60,010 nucleotides of DNA from JBHEMK01 sp046262635 (GCA_046262635.1 JBHEMK010000021.1:1-60010), one strand, 5' to 3'. Numbered from the stretch's first letter, positions 9,168 through 18,391 are shown. The notes: generated from the sequence alone by a model not told the origin. Numbers and translations are program-made.

Positions 9168-12100
9168 CTACGGCCGGGCCGACACCGACCCGCGTATCCG
9201 CGCCCGTGCGCCCGCGGCGGCGACGATGTTTCCCTTGCGCTCGTAGAGCCGTACCGCACGGCCGACCACGCCCGGTTCGGCCTGGGAGAGGGCCATCAGC
9301 GCGTCGCCCCGCACATTCAGGAAATCCGTTCGCTCTGCCAGGCCGACGGCGCTGTGGCCGAACCGCAGGGCCTCCTCCGGCCGGCCAAGTCCCGCGAGCG
9401 CCCGTGTCCGCGCTGCCTGCCAGTGGACCTGCGCCGAGAGGTCGACGGCCGCGGCGGCCTGCTCAGCCACCTCGCTCATCAGCAACCCCTCGCGGTCGCG
9501 TCCCTGGGCCGACAGTGCCGTCGCGAGGAGGGCAGCGAGGTTGGCTCGGGTGCTCGCGACGCCCATGCGCTCGAGCCGGTCGTAGCCGGCGCGCAGCTCC
9601 TCCTCCGCCGCGACAGGGTCGCCCGCCAGCAGCTCGATCGTTCCGGCCGTCTCGGCAGCCTGCGCTGCAGCGAGCGCGAGACCAAGATCCTCGAGCATCG
9701 CCCGCGCCTGCGCGAGCGCGTCCCGTGCCGTGTCGAAGCCCCCTTGCATGGCCGAGAGCGCCGCGAGCGCCCGCAACGCGGCTGCCGCCACGCGCCGCTG
9801 CCCCGGAGGCTCAGCCAGGATCGCATCGCAGCGGCGCAGGCCGTCCGGGACCGGCAGCGGCCCGAAGACCGCAGCGCCGATCGAGAGGCCGACGCTCTGG
9901 GCCTCCGTACCCCCGTCACCGGCGCGCCGCGCGTGCTCGATCGCCTTCGCGAGCGCTCGCTCGGCGTCGCCCGCGCGGCAATGGAACCAGGATTCGACAG
10001 CGAGCAGCTCCCACGCTTTCGCGAGCAGCCGGTCGTCGTCCGCCTCCTCGAAGGCCGCGACGGCGTCGAGCGCCTCGCGCTCGAAGCTCTCGGCGTCCGG
10101 CCCGGCGCTCGTCTTCAACCGGAGGCGGTGCCGCGAGACGACGGCGTAGGCCCGGAGCACGCGGTCGCCCTGCTCGGCGGCGGCGGCCGTGAGCTCCCCG
10201 AGCACGAGCTCGGCCCTGGGAAAGTCGCCGCTCTCCCTGAGCGCCTCGACGAGTTCGGCGAGCAGCGCCACGCGCTCCCGGGCCGTCGGCCCGAGGAGCG
10301 CCACGGCACGCGTCAGCAGGCCGACGGCAGCCGCCACGTCACCCCGGGCAGAGGCGCGCGTCCCAGCTCGCCCGAGCCGAGACGCCGCACGGGCGGCGAG
10401 CTCGGCCGCCCTGGCGCCGACCGTCCCGAGCTCCTCCAGGTACCGGTGGGACTGCTCGAGGTGGTAGCCGACCAGCTCGTCGAGCTCCATTCCGCTCTCG
10501 CGCCGTTCGAGCAGCGCGGCGCAGCGCTCATGGAGCCTGGCGCGCGAGTGCTTCGGGACGGACTCGTAGACAGCCTCGCGCACGAGGCCATGCACGAACC
10601 GGAAGTCACCCTCGCCGCGCTCGGCGCGGATCAGCTCCCGACGGGCGAGCGCCCCCAGCATCGCACCGGCATCCGCGCGCTCCTCCTCGGGCGCAAGCGC
10701 GAGCACGTCCTCGTGCGAGAAGTGCCTCCCGGCAACCGCCGCACGGTCGAGCAGCCGGCGCTCCGCGGGGGGCAGGCGGTCGAGCCGCGAGGCCAGGAGC
10801 GCCTGCAGGCTCGGCGGCACGGCCGTCTCGGCGCCCCCCTCGGCAAGCAGCGCGAGCATCTGCTCGACGAAGAGCGCATTGCCCTCAGCGGCCTCGACAA
10901 TCCGTGCGCGCGCATCGGGCTCGAGCGTTCGGCCACCCTCGAGGTTGTCGATCAGCCGCTCGGCATCGCGGTTGCCCAGCGGCTCGAGCAGGATCGACGC
11001 GACCCGCGAGCGACCGCCTGCCCACAGCGGCCGCCGCTCGACGAGCTCCGGCCGGGCGAGGCAGAGGAGCAAGATCGGAACGTCGCGCACGAGGTCGAGG
11101 ACGTGGTCGACGAGTTCGAGGAAGGTCGGCTCGGCCCAGTGCAGGTCCTCGAGCACCAGCACGAGCGGGCGCTCCCGCGCCAGCGTCTCCAGCAACCGCC
11201 GAGCGGCGCGGAACGTCTCTTCGCGGGACCCCCCCGCCGAGCCCTCGCCGCCGACAGCGGCGGTAAGGTGGTCGCAAACGGCCTTCGCATCGGGCTCGCC
11301 CGCAAGCAGCCGCGCAACGCCCGCTCCCGTGTCGTCGCCGACGGCCGCGCGAAGGATCTCGCGCAGCGGCCAGAACGTGACGCCGTCGCCGTACGGCAGG
11401 CAGCGCCCGTGGAGGACGCGGGCCTCGCCTTCGAGCGAAGCGGCGAGCTCGCGTGCGAGCTTCGACTTGCCGATCCCAGGCGGGCCCAGCACCGTGAAGA
11501 GGTGGGCCGCTCCGTCCTGCACGCACCGTTCGAAGCGCTCGCGGAGGAGCTCCAGCTCCCGCTCGCGGCCGACGAGGGGAGTGTCGAAGCGGCGGGCGAT
11601 CGCCGGCGCGCCCGCGACCAGGTCGACGAGCCGCCAGACGCCCGACCGCCGCTCGAGGCGGGCCGCTCCGCGCAGGAGCTGCTCGGCGCCCGTCCCCACG
11701 AGCACCTCGCCCGGCCGCGCGGCCTGCGCAAGACTCGCGGCACTGGCAACCACCTCACCGTCCACGGTGGGCCGACCGTCCGTTTTACCCACGATCACCT
11801 CGCCCGCATCCAGCCCGAGCGCAATGTCGGCCTCGAGCGGCGGGCCGCTCGCGGCGGCCAGCTCGGCCGCGGCCCGGAGGGCGCGCAGCGGATCGTCCTC
11901 GTGCGCGGCCGGCACACCGAATACGCCCATCATGGCGCCGCTCTGCAACGGCTCCGCCTCCGCTCCGTGCCGCTCGAGCACGGCTGCCGCGGCCTCGGAC
12001 GCAGCAGCCAGGACCCGCCGGCGCGCCTCGGCGTCCGTCCCGTCCTGCGGCGAGACGAGGACGAAGAGGATCACCACCCCGCGGCGGGTTTCGGGCAGCT

Positions 12101-12956
12101 CGGCAGGCGCCACCTGCTCGACGCGGTCAGCGGGAGGCTCGAGCTCCGGGTCGTGGCGAAGGATCGACTGCTCCAGCCGGCGTAGCGAGGGCGAGGGTTC
12201 CAGGCCGAGCTCGTCCACGAGCAGCCGTCGCGCCTGCTGGAACGCGCCGAGCGCCTCGGCCTGGCGGCCCGAACGGTAGAGCGCGACCATCTGCTGGGCC
12301 CGCAACCGCTCGCGCAGCGGCTGCTCGGCGACGAGCTGCTCGAGCTCGCCCACGAGGTCGCTGTGCCGCCGGAGCTCGATGTCCGCTTCGATCCGATCCT
12401 CGAGCGCGTTCAGCCGAAGCTCCTCCAGCCGCGCGATCGACGGGTGGGCAAACGGCGAATACGCAAAGTCCGCGAGAGCCCGCCCGCGCCAGAGTCCAAG
12501 GGCCTCGCGCAGCCGGTCGGCAGCCTCGGCCGGGGCGCCGCAGGCAAGCGCCTCGCTGCCCGCCTGCGCGAGGCGCTCGAAGCGTTCCGCGTCGAGGCGG
12601 CCGGGCTCGAGCTGGAGCTCGTAGCCACCCGGCCGGGTGGCAAGTGCATCCTTCTCGAGGAGCTTCCGCAGCGCCCAGATGGCGTTGCGCACCATCTTGA
12701 GTGCGGAGGCCGGGGGTTGTTCGCCCCAGACGTCCTCGATCAGCTGATCGATCGTGACCGGCTCGTTCGCGCGCAGCAGCAGCGCGGCCAGCAGTGCTTT
12801 CCTCGTCCCGCTCAGGGCGACGGCCTCGCCGCCCTGGGTGACCTCGAACTGGCCGAGAATCCGAAACTCGGTACCGGCGCCGGCGGCAGCGGTTACCTCG
12901 GGGATGATCGTCCGGTTATCTCCGCGTGGAACTCCGTTTGACAGGCTCTGATCCAT
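9168..12956 (-). CDS. SARP/BTAD regulator with pseudo-cyclase, AAA ATPase and TPR-like domains
   Basis: 1262 residues. Residues 30-112 are an OmpR-type winged helix (FRILGQFEV, LSGTRKALLAALL, VWGEQPP). About 118-270 is the BTAD helical domain (ADFAYSPFA, ALYRSGRQAEAL, VDELGLEPSP). About 293-445 resembles a class III nucleotide-cyclase domain (GVFGVPAAHEDDPLRAL, LGLDAGEVIVG), but its metal-binding Asp block is replaced by VVILFVLVSPQDG. Walker A GPPGIGKSK (491-499) and Walker B LVLVLEDLHW (about 598-607) define a STAND/AfsR-type ATPase; the rest is helical repeats. Such proteins switch on specialised-metabolism or stress genes. No biosynthetic cluster adjoins it. The start is uncertain because it shares a CCATGG with the opposite ORF. 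Confidence 0.88.
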   Translation of the reverse strand: MDQSLSNGVPRGDNRTIIPEVTAAAGAGTEFRILGQFEVTQGGEAVALSGTRKALLAALLLRANEPVTIDQLIEDVWGEQPPASALKMVRNAIWALRKLLEKDALATRPGGYELQLEPGRLDAERFERLAQAGSEALACGAPAEAADRLREALGLWRGRALADFAYSPFAHPSIARLEELRLNALEDRIEADIELRRHSDLVGELEQLVAEQPLRERLRAQQMVALYRSGRQAEALGAFQQARRLLVDELGLEPSPSLRRLEQSILRHDPELEPPADRVEQVAPAELPETRRGVVILFVLVSPQDGTDAEARRRVLAAASEAAAAVLERHGAEAEPLQSGAMMGVFGVPAAHEDDPLRALRAAAELAAASGPPLEADIALGLDAGEVIVGKTDGRPTVDGEVVASAASLAQAARPGEVLVGTGAEQLLRGAARLERRSGVWRLVDLVAGAPAIARRFDTPLVGRERELELLRERFERCVQDGAAHLFTVLGPPGIGKSKLARELAASLEGEARVLHGRCLPYGDGVTFWPLREILRAAVGDDTGAGVARLLAGEPDAKAVCDHLTAAVGGEGSAGGSREETFRAARRLLETLARERPLVLVLEDLHWAEPTFLELVDHVLDLVRDVPILLLCLARPELVERRPLWAGGRSRVASILLEPLGNRDAERLIDNLEGGRTLEPDARARIVEAAEGNALFVEQMLALLAEGGAETAVPPSLQALLASRLDRLPPAERRLLDRAAVAGRHFSHEDVLALAPEEERADAGAMLGALARRELIRAERGEGDFRFVHGLVREAVYESVPKHSRARLHERCAALLERRESGMELDELVGYHLEQSHRYLEELGTVGARAAELAARAASRLGRAGTRASARGDVAAAVGLLTRAVALLGPTARERVALLAELVEALRESGDFPRAELVLGELTAAAAEQGDRVLRAYAVVSRHRLRLKTSAGPDAESFEREALDAVAAFEEADDDRLLAKAWELLAVESWFHCRAGDAERALAKAIEHARRAGDGGTEAQSVGLSIGAAVFGPLPVPDGLRRCDAILAEPPGQRRVAAAALRALAALSAMQGGFDTARDALAQARAMLEDLGLALAAAQAAETAGTIELLAGDPVAAEEELRAGYDRLERMGVASTRANLAALLATALSAQGRDREGLLMSEVAEQAAAAVDLSAQVHWQAARTRALAGLGRPEEALRFGHSAVGLAERTDFLNVRGDALMALSQAEPGVVGRAVRLYERKGNIVAAAGARARIRGSVSARP

Positions 12957-13371
12957 GGAACAGTTCGTCTATCTCGGCGAAACGGTCTGGCGGGTGGCTT
13001 CGGCCTCGGCCCTGGATCCGCGCCAGTACCTCGGGGAGCTGCGGGACGTCCCGCGCGGGCCACTCGCACCAGGCGACTGGTTCGTGCTCGCCGTCGACAA
13101 TCCCCCGCGGCACCGTCGCCTGACGCTGGTCGCGGTCGACTCTCTCCGTCCAGGGTTGCCCGCCGTCGAGCCCAATTCCGGCACCAAGGCCGACCGCCGC
13201 CCCCGGCGGCTGCTCGAGGTTGCCGGACTGCTCCGGCGCGCCCAGCGTCGGAGCAGCACGCCGAAGCCGGGAGGGGCCGCACCTCCGAGCTTCTGGCAGC
13301 TGCGGGTCGGTGTCCCGCTCGTGTCGCTCACGAGCAGGCGCCGGCCCGTGGCGACATCTGCGCGCTGCTGA
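12955..13371 (+). CDS. Hypothetical ORF, 138 aa
   Basis: Begins with an ATG at 12955 whose complement is the start codon of the giant regulator, so at most two bases separate the opposing coding regions. The first 65 residues look protein-like (FVYLGETVWRVASAS, APGDWFVLAVDNPP, LTLVAVDSL); the rest is Arg/Pro/Ser-rich and may be spurious read-through. No family is recognised. A TTGACA (12938-12943) lies just upstream but without a well-placed -10. Either this ORF is real and the regulator starts downstream, or this is noise. Confidence 0.3.
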   Translation: MEQFVYLGETVWRVASASALDPRQYLGELRDVPRGPLAPGDWFVLAVDNPPRHRRLTLVAVDSLRPGLPAVEPNSGTKADRRPRRLLEVAGLLRRAQRRSSTPKPGGAAPPSFWQLRVGVPLVSLTSRRRPVATSARC

Positions 13372-13429
13372 CCACCGACAGCGAGGGCCCGGCGACGCGA
13401 TCGCCTCCTGCCCCGCCGCCCGGGGCTGG

Positions 13430-13741
13430 CTAGACGCCCCAGGACTCGTCCGGCTGAAGCTGACTCGCTCCGCAGCTGCCCGCGTCGAAGAGGGCCGTCG
13501 GATCGGCGACGGCAGCCGCCGCCAGCATCAGCGAGCAGGTGAGGTCGCCGGGTGTCACCGATACGACCGTGCCGGTGGGGACCGGATCCGAGAGCGCGGC
13601 CTGGCCGTTCAGAGGCAGGAGCGCGCCGACGGCACAGGCACAGAGGACGGCAACCCAAACCCGCCTCGTGCGGCCCCGCTGACGGTACGCGCGGAAAGTG
13701 TGCACGGAGAACGCCTTTCTTCGATGACCGCTGCAGGACAT
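13430..13741 (-). CDS. Small putative secreted protein
   Basis: 103 codons, or about 91 if the in-frame GTG at 13705 is the start. After a basic stretch (RQRGRTRR) comes a typical signal-peptide core (VWVAVLCACAVGALLPL) with NGQA as a possible cleavage site. This leaves a mature peptide of about 55 residues with two cysteines (LTCSLM, GSCGAS) that could pair, and an acidic end (QPDESWGV). No family is recognised. It lies alone in a sparsely coding stretch (12957-13817), and the absence of a better overlapping frame supports it only weakly. Confidence 0.4.
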   Translation of the reverse strand: MSCSGHRRKAFSVHTFRAYRQRGRTRRVWVAVLCACAVGALLPLNGQAALSDPVPTGTVVSVTPGDLTCSLMLAAAAVADPTALFDAGSCGASQLQPDESWGV

Positions 13742-13817
13742 CCGCAGCGCCGGTGGTGAGCCACAACTCTAGGCCGCCGCCGAGGTGCGGTCTACTAGCC
13801 CGTCGGGTAGGTCTAGG

Positions 13818-14138
13818 TTAGGCCTTGCGGATCCGCACCGCGGTTCCGTAGGCGCAGATCTCCGTCCAGTTCTGCCCCATTTCAGAGGTGTCGAAGCGCA
13901 TCGCGACGATCGCGTTCGCGCCCTTCGCCTCGGCCTCCTGCACCATTCGCTCGGTCACCTGCTCGCGGCTGTCGACGAGCGCCTTCGTCATACCCTTCAG
14001 CTCGCCGCCGAGGATCGACTTGAGACCGGCTCCGAGCTGTGAACCGATGTTGCGCGAACGCACTGTCAGCCCGAACACCTCGCCGAAAACCTCGTCGATC
14101 TCGTAGCCCGGGATGTCGTTCATGGTGCTGATGATCAC
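13818..14138 (-). CDS. ybjQ: YbjQ/UPF0145-family protein
   Basis: 106 residues, the normal length for the family. The family pattern is clear: an N-terminal MNDIPGYEIDEVFGEVFGLTV strand region, SRNIGSQLGAGLKSILGGELKG, an EAKGANAIVAMRFD block and a closing AYGTAVRI. YbjQ proteins form pentameric rings and are described as heavy-metal-binding-like, but their role is unknown. The start overlaps the stop of the upstream decarboxylase by four bases, so it is the third gene of a coupled set polX-decarboxylase-ybjQ. Either of two nearby Met codons could be the start. Confidence 0.88.
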   Translation of the reverse strand: MIISTMNDIPGYEIDEVFGEVFGLTVRSRNIGSQLGAGLKSILGGELKGMTKALVDSREQVTERMVQEAEAKGANAIVAMRFDTSEMGQNWTEICAYGTAVRIRKA

Positions 14139-15433
14139 GGGGTGCTCTCCCTTCGTAGGACCTCCCAGGCCCGGCGGACGTCGGCCTCGGTGGTGCGACC
14201 GTTCGCGATCGCGAGCCGCAGGACGTAGCGGTCATCCAGTCTCGTGTGTGACAGAAAGATGTCACCCGAGGCGTTGACCCGCTCAACCAGGGTCTCGTTG
14301 TCCTCGTCAGATCCGATGCGCCGGAAGCACACGAGCGAGAAGTGCCGCGGCGCGGCAACCTCCCAGCCGGCGTCCTCTCGCACCCACGACTCGAAGAGCT
14401 CGGCGAGCCGGAGGTGCTCCCGGATCACCTGCTGCAGACCCTCTCGCCCGTGACAGCGCAGCACGGCCCAGAGCTTCAGGGCCCGGAAGCGGCGCCCGAG
14501 CGCGGGGCCGTACTCGGAGAGACTCGCTGCGTCATCGGAGGTTCGCAGGTACTCCGGGACGAGGCTGAACGCGGCCCGGAAATCGTCGGGCCGCGAGGTC
14601 CAGAGGCAGGAGCAGTCCATCGGAGCCAGCAGCCACTTGTGGGCGTTGACGACGAGGGAGTCGGCCAGCTCGGCGCCTGCCTGCGAGCCGCGCAGCTCGG
14701 GGCAGACCCAGGCGGCGCCCGCGTAGGCAGCGTCGACGTGGAGCCAGGCGCCGGCTGCGCGTGCGGCCGCGGCGATCTCCGGCACGGGATCGATCGACGC
14801 GCTCGACGTCGTTCCCACGGTGGCCACGACCGCGGCCGCGTCTCCGAGCTCGACCTCGTCGATCAGCAGCCGGAAGTCCCGGTCGACTGGACCCCTGCGC
14901 AGCTCCATCCCCAGCATCCGCGCCGACTTTTCGACCGAGGAGTGCGCGTGTTCGGAGCAGACGACGACCTCGCGGCCGGTCACGTGGCGCGCGACGATCA
15001 TCGCGGCGAGCGTCGAGGTGGACGCCGAGTCCTCGATGTGGCCGTGCCACCCCCCGGGCAGGCCGAGCAGCTGCGCGAGCCAGTCCATCGTCAGCAGCTC
15101 GAGCTCGGTCAGCGCCGGCGAGCTGCGCCAGAGGATGCCGACGTTGTTGAGCGTCGCGGCGAGCAGCTCGGCCAGGATCCCGGCCTCCGAAGCGGTCGAG
15201 CCGAAGTAGGCGAAGAAGCGCGGATGCTGCCAGTGGGTGACGCCGGGGAGGAGCACCTGGTCCAAGTCGTGCAGCACCGCCGAGAACGGCTCGCCCTGCT
15301 CGGGGGGCGCCTGCGGCAGCCGCGCACGGATCTCACCCGGCTCGACCCGGGCCAGCACGGGAGACTCGGCGACGTGCTCGAGGTAACGGGCCGCCCACTC
15401 GATGGCCGCGGCGCCGTCGTCGCGGAAGCTCAT
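14135..15433 (-). CDS. PLP-dependent group II amino-acid decarboxylase
   Basis: 432 residues. The group II decarboxylase landmarks are present: HPRFFAYFGSTAS near the N-terminus, EDSASTSTLAAMIVAR for cofactor phosphate binding, HVDAAYAGAAWVCPE with the Asp that pairs with the pyridine nitrogen, and the Schiff-base lysine in VVNAHKWLLAPMDCS. This is the fold of aromatic-L-amino-acid, histidine and glutamate decarboxylases; the short C-terminus (432 against about 480) and the sequence favour the aromatic type, but the substrate is not certain. It overlaps polX upstream and the ybjQ-like gene downstream by four bases each. Confidence 0.9.
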   Translation of the reverse strand: MSFRDDGAAAIEWAARYLEHVAESPVLARVEPGEIRARLPQAPPEQGEPFSAVLHDLDQVLLPGVTHWQHPRFFAYFGSTASEAGILAELLAATLNNVGILWRSSPALTELELLTMDWLAQLLGLPGGWHGHIEDSASTSTLAAMIVARHVTGREVVVCSEHAHSSVEKSARMLGMELRRGPVDRDFRLLIDEVELGDAAAVVATVGTTSSASIDPVPEIAAAARAAGAWLHVDAAYAGAAWVCPELRGSQAGAELADSLVVNAHKWLLAPMDCSCLWTSRPDDFRAAFSLVPEYLRTSDDAASLSEYGPALGRRFRALKLWAVLRCHGREGLQQVIREHLRLAELFESWVREDAGWEVAAPRHFSLVCFRRIGSDEDNETLVERVNASGDIFLSHTRLDDRYVLRLAIANGRTTEADVRRAWEVLRRESTP

Positions 15434-17151
15434 CGGGGCCGCTTCTTCTGCAGCCTGCGGATCTGCGGCCAGGTGCGCGTGTTCAGGACATCGTCACTCG
15501 TCAGCCAGCCGCGCCGGGCCTGGCCGATCCCGAGCTCGAGGTAGCCCTGGGCGGAGATCTGGTGGGCGTCTGAGCTGATGACGAGCTTCAACCCCGCCTC
15601 CTTCGCGGCACGAGCGTGCACGTCGCGGAGGTCGAGCCGGTCTGGCTGCGAGTTGATCTCCAGGAACGTCCCCGTCTCGAGCGCCTTCTCGATCACCCGC
15701 CCCACGTCCACCTCGGCGGGCCCACGCGTCGTGATCCTGCGACCGGTCAGGTGCCCGATGCAGTCGACGTAGGGGTGTTCCATCGCCGCGAAGACGCGCT
15801 CTGTTGGGTTCGTCTCGCGCGCCGCGTGCACCGAGGCGACGACCCAGTCGAGCCGGGCGAGCAGTTCGTCTTCGACGTCGACCTCGCCGTTCGCGCGGAT
15901 GTTCGCCTCGATTCCCTTCAGGATCGTGAACGGCTTGACCCGCTCCTGCAGCGTCTCGATCTCCTCGAGCTGCGCCGCGAGCCGATCGCCGCGCAGGTAG
16001 TGCGAGTGGTCGGTCACCGCGTAGTAGGCATAGCCGCGGGCGACCGCCGAATCGACCATCTCAGCGAGCGTGTTCTTCCCGTCCGCCGACCAGCTCGAGT
16101 GGGTGTGCAAGTCTCCCTTCAGATCGGCGAGCTCGACGAGCTCGGGCAGCGCTCCCTCGCGTGCCGCGGCGAGCTCGCCCGCGTTCTCGCGGAGCTCCGG
16201 CGGGATCGCCTGGTAGCCGAGGAACTCCCACAGCTCGTGCTCGTCGGCGGCATGGAACACCTCGCCGGTCCCGACGGTGGTGACGCCGTACTCGGAGATC
16301 GACAGCCCCCGCCGCACGGCTTCCTCGCGCAGGGCGAGGTTGTGCTCCTTGGAGCCCGTGAAGTGCTGCAAGAGGTTCCCGTACGACTCCGGCGGCACGA
16401 CGCGCAGATCGAAGCGGAGCCCCTCGTTCGAGACGACCGTCGCCTTCGTATCGCCCTGTGCCGCCACCTCCACGACCCACGCCAGCTGCGTGAAGTAGCC
16501 CGTCAGCTCACGGGATTCGGTCGCGGTGGCGATGATGTCGAGGTCGCGGAACGTCTCCTTGCGCCGCCTCACCGATCCGGCCTCGGAGACCTTCACCGCC
16601 GCCGGATGGTCGGACAGCACGGCCACGACCGCCTGCACCGCAGGAAGCCCTTCACCGAGCAGCCGCCTGCCGGCGTCTGGGTTCTCGGCCTGGGCGGCGA
16701 GCGCCTTGAGGATCTTCTGCTCACTCCTCGCCCCGAGGCCGGTGAGCACCCGCAGCTTCTCACCCTCGGCCGCGGCCTTCAGCTCGTCGAGGGTCGAGAC
16801 GCCGAGCTCCCGCCAGATCCGGGCCGCCGTCTTGGGCCCGAGGCCCGGCAGCCGCATGAACAAGACGACCTCGGGCGGGATCACCGCCTTGCGCGTCGTC
16901 AGCGCCTCGATCTCGCCGCGGTCGACGATCTGGACGATCTTTTCCTCGATCGTCTTGCCGATCCCCTGCAGCTCCTTTGCCCTCCCGTCCAGGGCGAGCT
17001 GCGCGATCGAGCCGCTCGTCTCGCGCATGCGCGTGGCCGCCCGCCGGTAGGCGAGCACGCGGAAGGACTCTGCGCCCTCGAGCTCGAGCAGGTCGGCGAG
17101 CAGGTCGAACTGCTCGGCGACGTCGGCGTTGCGGGGAAGCGACGTCGGCAA
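15430..17151 (-). CDS. polX: Family X DNA polymerase with PHP exonuclease domain (PolX)
   Basis: The frame is open from 17226, but the family N-terminus (PRNADVAEQFDLLADLLEL) begins just after a TTG at 17151, giving 573 residues, the usual size. Order of parts: helix-hairpin-helix 8-kDa domain (SFRVLAYRRAATRM, LPGLGPKTAARIW), nucleotidyltransferase with GSVRRRKETFRDLDII (metal-binding D-x-D), and the C-terminal PHP domain beginning DLKGDLHTHSSWSADG with further metal ligands ending SSDAH. PolX fills short gaps in base-excision or end-joining repair, and the PHP part trims 3' ends. ligD in this window could share substrates. It is the first gene of an overlapping three-gene set. Confidence 0.92.
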   Translation of the reverse strand: MPTSLPRNADVAEQFDLLADLLELEGAESFRVLAYRRAATRMRETSGSIAQLALDGRAKELQGIGKTIEEKIVQIVDRGEIEALTTRKAVIPPEVVLFMRLPGLGPKTAARIWRELGVSTLDELKAAAEGEKLRVLTGLGARSEQKILKALAAQAENPDAGRRLLGEGLPAVQAVVAVLSDHPAAVKVSEAGSVRRRKETFRDLDIIATATESRELTGYFTQLAWVVEVAAQGDTKATVVSNEGLRFDLRVVPPESYGNLLQHFTGSKEHNLALREEAVRRGLSISEYGVTTVGTGEVFHAADEHELWEFLGYQAIPPELRENAGELAAAREGALPELVELADLKGDLHTHSSWSADGKNTLAEMVDSAVARGYAYYAVTDHSHYLRGDRLAAQLEEIETLQERVKPFTILKGIEANIRANGEVDVEDELLARLDWVVASVHAARETNPTERVFAAMEHPYVDCIGHLTGRRITTRGPAEVDVGRVIEKALETGTFLEINSQPDRLDLRDVHARAAKEAGLKLVISSDAHQISAQGYLELGIGQARRGWLTSDDVLNTRTWPQIRRLQKKRPR

Positions 17152-17189
17152 TGTTCGCCCATTGTAAATTTCGGCAACCGTGGCGCCGC

Positions 17190-18347
17190 ATGAGCGTCTC
17201 GTTAACCGTCGTGCGCAGGCTCGCACTCATCTCGCTGCTCGTGCTCGTCGCGGTTCCCGCCGCCCGTGGGGCCGACCCGCCGCCGCTGCCGCCCCGGCCA
17301 CAGCTCGCGAGCGACCGGGCCCAGTTCCTCCACCTGGCCGAGCAGGGCCTGGCGCAGACGAAGAAGCTCTGGTGGAATAGCGGCCTCGGCTGGTACAACG
17401 ACCGGCTCGACGACACCGACCGGCTGCCGCTCGCGACGCTCTGGAGCGCCTATCCGCTCTTCGAGGCGACGAACGCCGTCGCAATCGCCCGGCCGACCGC
17501 GGCCAGCAGGGCCGCGGTGAACGCTTTCGCGGCCAAGGCGGTCAGGTACTGGGACCCGAACGTCAAGCCGAGCGGCGGCTTTTCCTACTACTACACGTCG
17601 AAGGGCGGCTGGAATGCCTACTTCGACGACAACGGCTGGTGGGGGCTCGCCTTCATCGACGCCTACCGGGCAACCGGGAACCGGCGGTGGCTGGGGCAGG
17701 CCGCGCGTGCCCTCAGGTTCATGGACTCCGCGGGCTGGGACTGGGCAGCCGGGGGGATGTGGTGGGACACAGACCACCACCACAAGACGTCCGAGCCGCT
17801 CGCCGCTGCGACGCTGATCGCCGCGAGCCTCTACCGGACGACGCACAAGCCGGCCTACCTGAAGCTGGCCAAGAAGTACCTCGCCTGGGCGAATGCGAAG
17901 ACCGTGAACAGGAAGACCGGCCTCTACGGCCGCAGCGACACGGACGGGACCGAGATGGACTACGTCGAGGGGATGTTCATCGCCGCCCACGCGGAGCTCT
18001 GCGCCGCCACGAAGAGCAGGGCGTACTGCGGGAAGGCGAGGCAGCTGGCCAACGCCGCGCTCAACCACTTCCCGATCGACGCCGACTGGGCCCCCGAGAC
18101 CGACGTGATCTACCTGCGCTGGCTGATCGACCTGTACGAGCGTGACCGCAACCCGCGCTGGTACGCGGTCGTCTACCGCAACGCGCAGCGCGCCGTGGCG
18201 AGCGCGCGCGACAGCCAGGGTCTCTGGTCGCAGCGCTGGGACGGCACGTGGACGAAGCCCGGCATGCTGCGCACACAGGCGGGCACGCTCGCGCTGCTCG
18301 CCTGGATGTCGGTGCCGGCGCCGCCGACCAAGCTCACCTGGCGCTGA
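17190..18347 (+). CDS. Secreted glycoside hydrolase family 76-like protein
   Basis: 385 residues from an ATG at 17190 followed at once by a signal peptide (VVRRLALISLLVLVAVPAARGA). The remainder is an alpha/alpha-toroid rich in Trp and Tyr, with the GH76 core YFDDNGWWGLAFIDAY containing the adjacent catalytic Asp pair, and later MWWDTDHHHKTSEPLAAAT and GTEMDYVEGMFI. GH76 enzymes cut or transfer alpha-1,6-mannan chains outside the cell. The following genes encode a polyprenol-P-mannose synthase and a PIG-V type mannosyltransferase, so a role in trimming or remodelling a surface mannan is likely. It is divergent from polX, with only 38 bases between the starts. Confidence 0.85.
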   Translation: MSVSLTVVRRLALISLLVLVAVPAARGADPPPLPPRPQLASDRAQFLHLAEQGLAQTKKLWWNSGLGWYNDRLDDTDRLPLATLWSAYPLFEATNAVAIARPTAASRAAVNAFAAKAVRYWDPNVKPSGGFSYYYTSKGGWNAYFDDNGWWGLAFIDAYRATGNRRWLGQAARALRFMDSAGWDWAAGGMWWDTDHHHKTSEPLAAATLIAASLYRTTHKPAYLKLAKKYLAWANAKTVNRKTGLYGRSDTDGTEMDYVEGMFIAAHAELCAATKSRAYCGKARQLANAALNHFPIDADWAPETDVIYLRWLIDLYERDRNPRWYAVVYRNAQRAVASARDSQGLWSQRWDGTWTKPGMLRTQAGTLALLAWMSVPAPPTKLTWR

Positions 18348-18391
18348 GGACCGGCGCGCACCGGCCTGCCCACGTCAGTAGGCTGCCCCGC

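Noticed and set aside
9354..12185. A 943-codon open frame antisense to the giant regulator
   Set aside because: High-GC codon use of the real gene keeps the opposite frame open; the translation is low-complexity Arg/Ala/Gly without domains.
13220..13759. Plus-strand 179-codon frame in the sparse region after the giant regulator
   Set aside because: Ser/Arg/Gly-rich without structure and antisense to a better candidate with a signal peptide.
14342..15544. A 400-codon plus-strand frame antisense to the decarboxylase
   Set aside because: Mirror of a gene with clear PLP-enzyme motifs; no domain in the antisense product.
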